Positions 27,041 through 35,650 of a stretch of 35,650 nt of DNA are shown piece after piece. Source of the stretch: Acidobacteriaceae bacterium (GTDB taxonomy: Bacteria; Acidobacteriota; Terriglobia; Terriglobales; Acidobacteriaceae); the NCBI GenBank assembly GCA_030040655.1, contig JASHTH010000727.1, forward strand, positions 1-35,650. The letters are read 5' to 3'. Position 1 is the first letter of the stretch; each line of letters begins with the position of its first letter. The position numbers were made by a program, and so were the translations under genes. Under the pieces are notes generated by a model that saw nothing but the letters and a program-made list of their open reading frames with translations, searched no databases and was not told the DNA's origin.

Positions 27041-29314
27041 TCACCTTGAACCCTGAACGCCCAGGTTCTCCACTGTCGTATGCTTCCCGGCGTTTGCGAT
27101 GCTTTTCTCAGCTGGCTGGCCAAAGACTTCAGGATGCAGATAATAGCCCCTTTCTGATACCGGTTTGTCCACTTCCACGGGTATACGATTTGCATTGGCG
27201 TACGCGTCCTGGCGGATGCCGGTCACTTGCCAAGAAACTTCAACTTTCGGCTTGCTGGTGCGGATCATAAAGCGGTTGTCTTTGATTTTGGAAGCGACAA
27301 TTGCCTGCGCAAACTGTCCAATCACGGTGAGTTGGTAGCGGAAGTCGCGGTTAAGTGCTTCGAAATAATCCGGCAAAACCACTGTTGCCATACCATGTTT
27401 GTTGGTGATCACGTTGCCGTTATAGACATTCATCATGTCGGGCGACTCGACAAACGAGTGATACAGGTATTTGTCCGCAGGATCGAGCGGGTGGTCGATC
27501 TTGAAGGATCCTGCCGGCTTGCTTACCGCACCAACCAGATTTGTTGTTCCGTTCACGGTGAGGTTGCCCGAGAAAACGCCGTCGCCGTTGGCGTCGACGC
27601 TGAAGATTCTGGTGCTCCCAGCGCCCGACCTGCCTTCGATCACGGTTCCGGTAGCGGTGGGGCTCATAAAAGTTCCGGCAGTTCCACCCTTCCCTCGCGC
27701 GACGCCGACCACGCCGGACCCGGTGCTGCTGTATGACTCGCCATATACGCCGGCGGTGCCGCCTGTGGATGCACTGGCCGACCCGAAGACCCCGGCCCCG
27801 CTGGTGCTCGCGATCCCTCCCCAGACACCAGCAACGCCCCCCGAAGTAGAATACTCATACCCTCTGACCCCCGCTGCGCCGGGTGTCGAACTGGAAGCAG
27901 CGCCGATGACACCATAGACTTGCCCTGACGCGGCTTCCTCATAGCCGTTGACGCCGGCGGCGTTGTCGGTGCTGCTATAAGTGCCGCCGCTCACGCCATA
28001 GACTTCACCTGTTAGGCCCCACTCAAACCCATTAACGCCTGCGGCTTTCGCGGTTGTGCTGAAGGCTGTACCGTTGACCCCGAAGTTTGAGCCAGTTGTA
28101 CTTTGTTCATATCCATTGACCCCGGCTGCGTTTGCAGAGCGACTGTTCGCGATTCCCCAGACTCCAAAGACCTGGCCAGAAAGCGCGGATTCCTCGGCGT
28201 CCAATGCCGCAGCATAATCCGTCGAGCTATTTGTGGCCCCAACAACGCCATAGACTAGACCGGTGTTAGCATTCTCAAAGCCCGCCACACCCGCCGCGCC
28301 GGAAGCGGCGCTGTTGGCAATTCCGCTGACACCGTAAACATGTCCTGTAGGGGCACTTTCGAAACCACTCACCGCTGCGGCGTCGAACGTTGTACTGCTT
28401 GCGGTTCCGTAGACCCCATAGACCTTACCCGAAGAGGCAGACTCGTTGCCTATTACGCCTGCGGCGTTTGTAGTGGTGCTGGCAGCGGTACCCCTGATTC
28501 CATAAACCGCTCCCATGGCAGCGCTTTCAATGCCGGTTACACCAGAGGAATTGGTTGTGGTGCTCTCGGCTCTACCGATCACGGCCGACGCGAGCCCCAC
28601 CGTCGCATTGTTCGTTCCCGCGACGGCGGCTGCCGCGGTATTGGATTGGCCAGTTATGCTGCCCGCCGCAGTAACATTCATGCCGGACTGAGTGAGCGCG
28701 GAGTTGCCGAGACTGCTCGAACTGGTCCAGAGAGCCACCGTGTTCGCGGTTCCTGAGCCGCTGGGCGCAGCGTTTGGGTGAACTGCGGCACGACCCTTTT
28801 CAGGTGTCGTTTCCGGGGTCTCCACTACCGGCACATTTGCGCGGAACTGGGTTTGAGTTACAAATTCTCCCGCAGGTACGCCGCCCAGCGTCTCGGCGTC
28901 GGCGGCCTTCATGGCGTAGGGAACCGAGACCAGGAGCACGCGTGGCTGCTCCGGCGCGCGCTCGATGCTGATACTCAGCCAGCGTGCCTGGCCGTCGGCG
29001 AAGACGTCCTGCGGCAATCCCCCTTGCGTGGCCGATCCCAGCAGCACCGAATACCTGGAGTCTTCGCCGATGGTAACGCGCTGCGTCTCGCTCCACAGCG
29101 GTTCGCCGCCCTCTTGCGAGGCGTAGATGCGAAACGCTGCTTCGACCGTGTCCCCAGCGCGATTCCGCGCCACGCCGCTATACCGCATCGATTGCGGCAC
29201 CACTGCTTGATTGTCTGCAAATGGCTTCGGAACCTGCGAGAGGCTTGCGCAAGTAGCGATCACAGAGAAGGCCAGCACCTGGCAATATGAGAGCAGACCC
29301 CGACAAATGTTCAT
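27041..29314 (-). CDS. Secreted repeat protein with about nine 28-residue Gly-Val/Tyr-rich units and conserved C-terminal domain
   Basis: Start MNICRGLLSYCQVLAFSVIATCASLS (29314) with AGGAG upstream; tandem units such as 'AGVNGYEEAASGQVYGVIGAASSSTPGA'; C-terminal 'GNLTVNGTTNLVGAVSKPAGSFKIDHPLDPADKYLYHSFVESPDMMNVYNG'. Confidence 0.88.
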   Translation of the reverse strand: MNICRGLLSYCQVLAFSVIATCASLSQVPKPFADNQAVVPQSMRYSGVARNRAGDTVEAAFRIYASQEGGEPLWSETQRVTIGEDSRYSVLLGSATQGGLPQDVFADGQARWLSISIERAPEQPRVLLVSVPYAMKAADAETLGGVPAGEFVTQTQFRANVPVVETPETTPEKGRAAVHPNAAPSGSGTANTVALWTSSSSLGNSALTQSGMNVTAAGSITGQSNTAAAAVAGTNNATVGLASAVIGRAESTTTNSSGVTGIESAAMGAVYGIRGTAASTTTNAAGVIGNESASSGKVYGVYGTASSTTFDAAAVSGFESAPTGHVYGVSGIANSAASGAAGVAGFENANTGLVYGVVGATNSSTDYAAALDAEESALSGQVFGVWGIANSRSANAAGVNGYEQSTTGSNFGVNGTAFSTTAKAAGVNGFEWGLTGEVYGVSGGTYSSTDNAAGVNGYEEAASGQVYGVIGAASSSTPGAAGVRGYEYSTSGGVAGVWGGIASTSGAGVFGSASASTGGTAGVYGESYSSTGSGVVGVARGKGGTAGTFMSPTATGTVIEGRSGAGSTRIFSVDANGDGVFSGNLTVNGTTNLVGAVSKPAGSFKIDHPLDPADKYLYHSFVESPDMMNVYNGNVITNKHGMATVVLPDYFEALNRDFRYQLTVIGQFAQAIVASKIKDNRFMIRTSKPKVEVSWQVTGIRQDAYANANRIPVEVDKPVSERGYYLHPEVFGQPAEKSIANAGKHTTVENLGVQGSR
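27791..28546 (-). repeat. Tandem 84-bp (28-aa) coding repeat array
   Basis: Nine successive 28-residue units aligned by eye (SGVTGIESAAMGAVYGIRGTAASTTTNA / AGVIGNESASSGKVYGVYGTASSTTFDA / AAVSGFESAPTGHVYGVSGIANSAASGA / ...). Confidence 0.85.
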
Positions 29315-29580
29315 CCTCGTTTCTCCTTTGCTTGTAGTCTCGATAAATTGTGTTCCCGGGGGATGGTCGGCATCGTACAACAGGATGTTTCGGGTTTCCA
29401 CCAGATTCCAGTGGAACAAGGAACAGCAGCGAAGGCCCCCGAGATGTCGATCCGTGGCCAACATTGCGCGCATGGGCACCTTGCTGATCATTCATTAGGA
29501 AAGAATATAGGCCTTCACCCCGATGAGCCCTGATAAACGCCCCAAGGTCCAGTAATGAGTTGTGCTTGGATTGTCGCCTA

Positions 29581-29673
29581 CTCGTCACTATGCCGTCTGT
29601 TCGCCCGCCCAGTTCCGGCTGCCGGAGGCCCGCCGCCGGTAAGGGAAGAGTAGGCGGTCATTCGCCCGGAACG
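29581..29673. repeat. 93-bp dispersed intergenic repeat, copy B
   Basis: See copy A; flanking CGCCTACTC and internal GAGTAGGCG form a 9-bp outer stem. Confidence 0.75.
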
Positions 29674-29820
29674 ACCACACCGGTAGCCTAAAGCTCGTTC
29701 CGTCACGACATTACAATGGGTTCAAAGTTCGCCACTCGCCACAAGTTTGCATCGCGGACAACTCGATATATACGGAAGTTTGGAGGCAGCCCGGACCGAA
29801 GCATCCGAAGCTTTAGCGGC

Positions 29821-30294
29821 CTAGACCATGTTCGCCAGCTCCTGCAGGAGAACGTCGTCAGGCTGCGACAGATCGAGAGGTAAGACTTGCGGCTGCTTCA
29901 GTCTCAGGTCGCCAGTGGGCCAATAGACTTCGATCAAGTTGCCGTCAGGATCTTCGAAGTAGAAGGCAAACGACGCACCGTGATTAAACGTGAACTTGAT
30001 CGGGATGCGCCTCCCCACGACGCGCGCGTGGAATGATCGTAACTCGGCGAGTGAAGAGACCTTGAAGGCAATGTGGGCAAATGCAGGGTTCGCGAACAAG
30101 GCGATTTCGTGCGACTCCTCCTCGGGGCGGCTGCTCAAAAAGACGCTTGTGCCGATGAGATGATCAGGGCCGCTCTCGCCGACGACCTCCATGCCGAGAA
30201 CATCCCTATAGAACTCCGCAGACGCAGCAGGGTTTGTGGCGTGCAATCCGACGTGGTGGATACCGGTGTTGCGACAGGTCGCTCGATCTTGCAT
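29821..30294 (-). CDS. VOC (glyoxalase/dioxygenase-superfamily) protein
   Basis: 'GIHHVGLHATNPAASAEFYRDVLGMEVVGE' and 'GASFAFYFEDPDGNLIEVYWPTGD'; GGAGG upstream of ATG at 30294. Confidence 0.9.
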   Translation of the reverse strand: MQDRATCRNTGIHHVGLHATNPAASAEFYRDVLGMEVVGESGPDHLIGTSVFLSSRPEEESHEIALFANPAFAHIAFKVSSLAELRSFHARVVGRRIPIKFTFNHGASFAFYFEDPDGNLIEVYWPTGDLRLKQPQVLPLDLSQPDDVLLQELANMV

Positions 30295-30663
30295 AGAAGT
30301 CCTCCGGGGAGGGACACAGTATACATAAACTGGCTCGACACTCTCGCGAGATAAAACGCGGACCGCAGTCGCAGGAGCGCAGGCCTTATCTGCGATTCCG
30401 GTCGCATCGTCGCCGATTCGGAAGTTTCGAGTGGCCAGATCACGGGGACGCCGAAACCGTGTGATGCTGAGCATGGGTTTTAGCAAAGAGTCCGGCAGCT
30501 TTTTCGATCGGGCCAGAAAGCTGTTCCGCCGGCTATCCTTACCGCTACATGAGTCTCCGCAGCCAAAGCCTCACTTGACGGGCCGGCGCGACTCGCCGGC
30601 TCGGACAACCCCGAGTCACAGATCCGCGGTCGTTTGATACCCTATCGCCAGGAGGTTGCCGAC

Positions 30664-30804
30664 TTGGACATTTCTTCGCCGTTTGTCGTGGTGCCGGTCA
30701 TCATCGTGGTCTTCTTCGTTTGTATCTTCTGGGGAACCAGCTCGAAAGAAGACAACCCCGAAGCGGGCGATGCGATGCATTTAGACAACCGGCACATCCA
30801 CTGA
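30664..30804 (+). CDS. Small single-TM membrane protein (46 aa, TTG start)
   Basis: Perfect AGGAGG at 30650-30655, TTG at 30664 (8-nt spacing); product (M)DISSPFVVVPVIIVVFFVCIFWGTSSKEDNPEAGDAMHLDNRHIH* with one hydrophobic helix. Not in the ORF track. Confidence 0.65.
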   Translation: MDISSPFVVVPVIIVVFFVCIFWGTSSKEDNPEAGDAMHLDNRHIH

Positions 30805-30998
30805 GGAATCTCTGCAGGAGCAGTGTGATTTCGCCGCCAGAGCTCAAGCCCCTTGTTGAAAGGAAGGCGTTTTGCGGCACGAATAAACTTGTGCCCTGAC
30901 GCTTCGAGCCTTCCGGGAGATCTTTTTCAGCAGCCTGCGAAGTCCTGCCCGGTTTCCAAGCTCGTTGATCCGAGCAGCTTTCCTGAGACTCGCGGGAG

Positions 30999-33668
30999 TT
31001 ACGGCTCCGGCTTGGGAGCCGCCGGCTTCTCTCCGCCGGGCGGCGAAGATTGCGCCGCAGTAGCCGGCGCCGGTTTGGCTGGAGCGCCAGGCGCAGCCTG
31101 AGGCGCGGCCGGCGAGGCAGGCGGAGTTGCGGCTTGCGGAGCCGCCGCCGTCGTGGGCTGGGGCGCGGGCTGGTTGCCCGCTGGAACCGTCTCAGGAGCG
31201 GCAACGGGCGATGGGGCTGCGGATTTCGGCGCAGCCGAGCTTTGCGGAGCCGGCAAGCTCACGGGAAAAATCGGAGTCACGTTTAGCGTCTGCACTGTCC
31301 CGGGATCATCGCGCAGCTTCAGGTAGAGCACGCCCCCGGCTGGATGAGGCACGGTAAGCTGCGTCCCGGTAAACTCGGGCGGCACGTCGACCGCGTTGTC
31401 GAAGTCGGGCGTTGCAGAAAAGGCCCGCGCCAGGAAGAGATTACTGCCGTTCAAGGTGCAGGGCCGGATGTAGGAGCGCGGGCAGCGCAGCGTGCCGAAT
31501 CCCGGCTCGCGGACGAGCGTGCCCAGCTCCACCCAATCGCCTGCGACCCCATCGGCCGATACCGGACGCACGCGCAGGGGGCCGAAGGCTGAGGAGCCGA
31601 ATTTGGCCAGCGGCTCGACGACGCCGAGAGCGGTTTCGGAGTCCTCCAGCATCAGACTGCCGTCGGCCACGGACAGCTCGGTGTGGAAGCTGTCGTCGTC
31701 GGCGGCTACCTCGATCTTCTCGCTGCGGGGAAAATTCGCCGGGACGCGCGACTTGAGAAAGAAAACAAGCCTTCCCTCGATGGGAAGATCGTCGGGACTG
31801 CCGAGGTGCACCGGCGAGGGCGCTTCGTTGGCCTCGTCCTGCACTCCTTTGCTGAGCAGCGTGACTTGCGGTCGGGGCGGGTCTACGGTAACCGGCACCT
31901 TGAGCTGGCGGCCGTCGCGCAGCTTCACCGCAGCCATGTAGCTTTTTCCGGCCTCGAGGCCGGCGGTGGAGTCGACCGTCTTCATGGACAACTTATCGAC
32001 ATCCGCCACGCGCTTCAGGCCGTCCGGAGTGAGCGTGATGCCGTTCAGGGTGGCCTTTTCGACCTCATCGAGCCGAGTGCCGGTCAACTCGGCGGTCGGG
32101 TCTCCGGAGCTGAGCGCGAGATGTTCGAGCGATGCCGCTTCGGCGTAGGCCTGGAGAGACAGCGTGTCGGGGTTGGAGAGTCCATACTGGTGGACTTCGA
32201 CGGTGACATTCCCCGGAGACGCATCCTTCATGGGCATGAAAACTTCCAGCGTTTGCGGCTTGGCCGCCTTCCAGGTCAATTTCAACGTATCGCCGGCCGC
32301 GTTCTTCTCGTCGACTTTTTCCACGCAGAGGCAATTCGGGCCTTCCAGATGGAGGGTATCCTGGCGGCCGACGATCAAAGCCAACTGGTCACTTGCCGCC
32401 AGTGTCCATTTCCCCGGCTCAGGCGCCAGCAACTTGAAGTGAGGCCCGTCCCAGTCGTCGAATCCCCATTTGCCTTTCAGAACCCCGGTCAGTTCCCCGC
32501 CGGGCAGCGCCGGCGCCGAGTGCTCGAAGACAAATCCGCCCGCGGCGGCATCGGCCGTCACGGGGATATTGACCGGCCCAAGTCGCGTATCGACAACCAG
32601 GGAAAGGGAATGGGCCATTTGCGTGGCGAAGACGAGCGGCGCGCCTTCGGCCTCTAAAGATACGCCCGGCCTCTGCACGCAATAGCCCTCCGACGGGTCG
32701 TCGGAATGAAGCGGAGGCGCTATGGCCGGACCCACCGGCGGCAGCGCCACCACGATCACCGACTTGGGGTCGCGGAAGGAGGGCGGGAAGTTCAGGTGAA
32801 GATTGAGCGTGTCCTTTAAGGGCAGTGCCAGGGCCGGAATGTACTGGAAGTGCGCCGTATGCAGAGAGGAGAGGATTCTGGCCGTGTCCAGGACGGCGCC
32901 GACATAAGGACTGTAGATACCGGCGCCGGCCGAAGGAGCATAGCTGAGCTGGTTCATCAGGTCGCCGGCCGCGCCGTTGGCCAGTTGGGTAATCATGCTC
33001 TGGGTGTTGGCATCGTCGAGGACCAGGCCGTCGGTGTGCTGGGTCAGGCAGGGAGCCTGCTGGTCGGTCGGCTTATCGAAGCACTCCTTATCGAGGCGAA
33101 TGCCGAGCGTCTTGGCGGCTTTTTCGGCGCGTTCCTTGAGCAGCTTCTGATCGCCCGCGGAACTGATTTTGACCTCCGCGAGGTAGGCGTTGAGGCGCAT
33201 GCGGTCCCAACTGGCGGCCTGCAGGTCCTGCGCAGCGCGAACGAAGGCGCCGGGGCGGGCGCGCACGGCGGCGCGCAAGGTGCTGAAATCTCCGCCGGTC
33301 TCTGGCGCCAGGAAGACGAGCGCCTGCTGGGCTTCCTGAGGCACCGTGACGAAAACTCCCTCTTCGCGCGCGCTTCGCGACCAGGTCTCCACGCGGGTGA
33401 ACCACTCCGGGGGAGGGGGATTGGTGATTCCACGGAGGAAAGCGACGACCAGGACAAAGTGCGTGGATTGGCTTTCGGGCAGGTCGGGATGGATCCAGAG
33501 GCGATCGCCGGGGAGCAGATTGGGGACCTGTCCGATGGGGAGGGTTATATCGCCCCGTTTGACGTGCACATCTACCTTGGGGCCGATCAAGTCAAAGGCC
33601 GGAGCATCGGCGAGCACGGGGAAGGCACACAGTATGCCGAGCAGGAGAAAAAACAACCTACGGCGCAT
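30999..33668 (-). CDS. Large secreted protein of unknown function with Pro/Ala-rich C-terminal tail
   Basis: Signal peptide MRRRLFFLLLGILCAFPVLADA at 33668; about 85-residue A/P/Q-rich C-terminus. Confidence 0.8.
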   Translation of the reverse strand: MRRRLFFLLLGILCAFPVLADAPAFDLIGPKVDVHVKRGDITLPIGQVPNLLPGDRLWIHPDLPESQSTHFVLVVAFLRGITNPPPPEWFTRVETWSRSAREEGVFVTVPQEAQQALVFLAPETGGDFSTLRAAVRARPGAFVRAAQDLQAASWDRMRLNAYLAEVKISSAGDQKLLKERAEKAAKTLGIRLDKECFDKPTDQQAPCLTQHTDGLVLDDANTQSMITQLANGAAGDLMNQLSYAPSAGAGIYSPYVGAVLDTARILSSLHTAHFQYIPALALPLKDTLNLHLNFPPSFRDPKSVIVVALPPVGPAIAPPLHSDDPSEGYCVQRPGVSLEAEGAPLVFATQMAHSLSLVVDTRLGPVNIPVTADAAAGGFVFEHSAPALPGGELTGVLKGKWGFDDWDGPHFKLLAPEPGKWTLAASDQLALIVGRQDTLHLEGPNCLCVEKVDEKNAAGDTLKLTWKAAKPQTLEVFMPMKDASPGNVTVEVHQYGLSNPDTLSLQAYAEAASLEHLALSSGDPTAELTGTRLDEVEKATLNGITLTPDGLKRVADVDKLSMKTVDSTAGLEAGKSYMAAVKLRDGRQLKVPVTVDPPRPQVTLLSKGVQDEANEAPSPVHLGSPDDLPIEGRLVFFLKSRVPANFPRSEKIEVAADDDSFHTELSVADGSLMLEDSETALGVVEPLAKFGSSAFGPLRVRPVSADGVAGDWVELGTLVREPGFGTLRCPRSYIRPCTLNGSNLFLARAFSATPDFDNAVDVPPEFTGTQLTVPHPAGGVLYLKLRDDPGTVQTLNVTPIFPVSLPAPQSSAAPKSAAPSPVAAPETVPAGNQPAPQPTTAAAPQAATPPASPAAPQAAPGAPAKPAPATAAQSSPPGGEKPAAPKPEP

Positions 33669-34167
33669 ATCACTATTGTACGAATTCCCGAGTCGCCAAA
33701 AAAGCGGATCGACGCAACTTTTTGGCCCGGTCATTCGTCCCCCCAACGGGTTTTCCCAAAAATCCGGGGCGATTCCTGTTTCAATAGGGAGATGCGCACA
33801 CGGTTTTTGGGTTACACTGTTCGATGTACAAGCAGCCGATGAAGTGGGTTAACTAGTATTTCTTGAGCCATGTGGGGTCGACAAGACAAGTGATAAGGGT
33901 GTTTCCCCCCCGAGGAAGCGCCGCCTGCGTCTCCTGAACGCCTTACATACCCTCGAGAAATCCTGCAACTCGTAGGGATTTACTTTCTCCCGTTTTTGGA
34001 TAGGGGAAAACCGTCGATGCGGCAGTGGACGTACTCTCCTCTGCACAAACGCTATATGGAAGTCAGGCCCTTTTTTCCCTTGCTGCAGGAGGGGAAACGC
34101 AACCGATGCATCCGGCCTGGAAGTCGTCCGGAACCATAGAACGCTCAGGCGGCAAAGGGCGCCGTAT

Positions 34168-34899
34168 TTGGAGACAGGCATGAAATCGACAAAGGCTGTG
34201 CCGGGTAGCGTAGACGTAAGCAACCTAAGTATTCCGGAAGCGGAAGAGATTATTGAAGAGGCGCTCAACGAGCTGGCGTTTTCGGCCGATCCGGGGCTGG
34301 CGCGGGCGTTGCGCTTTCTGGCGCCGCCGGGATACCAGGCGATCGTCGAATTGTGCAGTGAAAGCGGCCGCAGCAAGCGCCGCAACGCGTCGGCGGAGAG
34401 TTGGTCGCCGGAAGAGGATGAGCTGCGGATCTACTTCGAACGAGTGGGCGGAGATGCGGCTCCCCGGGCGTCGCGAACCCTACAGCGAAGTTCAGCCGAG
34501 CACGGCCTCGATGAAGACGAAGACAACCAGCAAACCGTCATTCCCTCGGATCTGGATGCGCGCGTGAAGGAGTTATGCGCGGCGCTGGCCGAAGCCGAGC
34601 GGGGCGGGCATGCTTTCATTGCGCTCAAGTGGTTCCGAGACTCCTTCCTGCCCCGCAAGGCATTCCGCTGGAACCAGCACCCGGAGTCGCGCCAGGCGGT
34701 TCTGGCCGAGGCGATCCAACGGGGCGTGGTGTTGACCAGCAAGATCGCCAACCCCAAGACGCCGGCTTATCCGACCACCACCATCCGTCTCAATCGCGCC
34801 GAAGCCGGCATTCCCGAAGAAGCGCAGCGTTTTCATCCCGTGGCCATCCACGGCGACACTATCGCTCAAGCGATCGATGAAGAGCGAGGAACTTTGTGA
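34168..34899 (+). CDS. Hypothetical protein (243 aa), operon partner of PIN protein
   Basis: ATG ORF whose TGA overlaps the GTG start of the next gene (GTGA at 34896-34899); C-terminal 'AFIALKWFRDSFLPRKAFRWNQHPESRQAVLAEAIQRGVVLTSKIANPKTPAYPTTTIRLNR' looks like a compact wHTH/OST-HTH-type module (inference). Confidence 0.75.
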   Translation: METGMKSTKAVPGSVDVSNLSIPEAEEIIEEALNELAFSADPGLARALRFLAPPGYQAIVELCSESGRSKRRNASAESWSPEEDELRIYFERVGGDAAPRASRTLQRSSAEHGLDEDEDNQQTVIPSDLDARVKELCAALAEAERGGHAFIALKWFRDSFLPRKAFRWNQHPESRQAVLAEAIQRGVVLTSKIANPKTPAYPTTTIRLNRAEAGIPEEAQRFHPVAIHGDTIAQAIDEERGTL

Positions 34900-35351
34900 G
34901 TTGCTATTTTCTGGAATCGACGGCTTTCGCCAAGCTCTTTGTGCAGGAACCGGGCACCGATGCGCTGATCCGCCTGATGGAGGCCGTGGAGGACAATCGC
35001 AAGCTTATCTCCGCCTCCACGCCGTTGGAGGTCTACGGAGCCATCCGCCGCCGCGAGCGCGCCGGCACCATCTCCGCCGAAGATGCCACCGCGGCGCTGG
35101 ATATTCTGCGCATGGAAGCCGCGCGCATGGTGCAGCAGCCGCTCAATCCGGCGGTGCTGGAGGCGGCGCGGCAGCTCCTGGACCGCACCAGCCTGCGCTG
35201 GCCCGACACGCTGCAACTGGGCGCGGCGGCGGTGGCGCGCGACATGTTCCAGGGCACCGAGGTCATCTTCATCTCCTCCTCGCCGCAGATGCTGGAAGCG
35301 GCCAAATCCGAGGGGTTCCGCGCGCTGGAGCCGGGCAAGGACACGTTGTAA
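34896..35351 (+). CDS. PIN-domain (VapC-like) protein
   Basis: 'CYFLESTAFAKLFVQEPGTDALIRLME', 'STPLEVYGAIRRRERAG', 'LRWPDTLQLGAAAVAR', 'VIFISSSPQMLEAAKSEGF' follow the PIN fold pattern; GTG start. Confidence 0.82.
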   Translation: MSCYFLESTAFAKLFVQEPGTDALIRLMEAVEDNRKLISASTPLEVYGAIRRRERAGTISAEDATAALDILRMEAARMVQQPLNPAVLEAARQLLDRTSLRWPDTLQLGAAAVARDMFQGTEVIFISSSPQMLEAAKSEGFRALEPGKDTL

Positions 35352-35392
35352 CTTCGCCCTCGAGGCAGGCGCACGCGCTTGGGGTTGCTTTC

Positions 35393-35650
35393 TCATTCCG
35401 CGCGCAGCGCGTCCACGGGATTGACCTCCGCGGCTCGGCGCGAAGGCACGTAGCAGGCGAGCCAGGCGATGGCGACGATGCCCGTCGTGGCCACGATGTA
35501 AGTCGAGGGATCCATCGGGCTCACGTCGAAGAGCAACGATCGCATCAATCTCATGGTGGCGAAGGCCACGCCGATCCCGAAGCCAATCCCGATGGCTGTA
35601 AGAACCAGTCCCTGGCGAACGAAGAGTCCGGTGAGCGCGTTGCGCTGCGC
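35393..35650 (-). CDS. ABC-transporter permease, FtsX/MacB-like, C-terminal fragment (partial)
   Basis: Reverse complement translates AQRNALTGLFVRQGLVLTAIGIGFGIGVAFATMRLMRSLLFDVSPMDPSTYIVATTGIVAIAWLACYVPSRRAAEVNPVDALRAE*. Confidence 0.9.
   Translation of the reverse strand, partial: AQRNALTGLFVRQGLVLTAIGIGFGIGVAFATMRLMRSLLFDVSPMDPSTYIVATTGIVAIAWLACYVPSRRAAEVNPVDALRAE

Noticed and set aside
27791-28546. Tandem repeats as a CRISPR array
   Set aside because: Units are in-frame 84-bp diverged coding repeats, without identical direct repeats and unique spacers.
30582-30600. GCCGGCG-CGACT-CGCCGGC hairpin as a terminator
   Set aside because: Stem is real, but no T-tract and GC-rich background makes 7-bp stems frequent; function not supportable.
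31683-33842. Long plus-strand ORFs (31683..32657, 32850..33842)
   Set aside because: Antisense shadows of the secreted protein gene 30999..33668, Arg/Gly-rich with no domain signature.

Overview
High-GC chromosomal window with an Acidobacteriota-like gene style: long secreted SBBP/sedolisin/Ig-NHL proteins and a winged-HTH+TPR regulator (taxonomy inferred from gene content only). Gene content in order: an esterase with a C-terminal LamG-like domain; a two-gene IorA/IorB-like molybdenum hydroxylase; an intact-looking IS110-family transposase with about 370 bp of upstream noncoding DNA that may hold its bridge RNA; a small hypothetical ORF and about 1.3 kb of gene-poor DNA; a large SBBP beta-propeller protein (-); an IS1380-family transposase broken by two in-frame TAG codons (-); a wHTH/TPR regulator (-); a secreted alpha/beta hydrolase; a giant S53 (sedolisin) protease with Ig/NHL/choice-of-anchor repeats; an ankyrin protein (-); a YCF48-like/TonB-C protein (-); a MITE-like element with 20-bp perfect terminal inverted repeats; a secreted protein with about nine 28-residue tandem repeats (-); a VOC/glyoxalase protein (-); an ORF-track-missed 46-aa membrane protein; a large secreted protein with a Pro/Ala-rich tail (-); a hypothetical+PIN-domain pair; and the C-terminus of a FtsX/MacB-like permease (-). 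Best items for follow-up: the IS110 element (possible bridge RNA; apparent DEDE rather than DEDD motif), the MITE-like element, a 93-bp dispersed intergenic repeat, the 28-aa tandem-repeat protein, and the PIN operon. I found no CRISPR array, rRNA or tRNA, and no convincing complete novel defence system.
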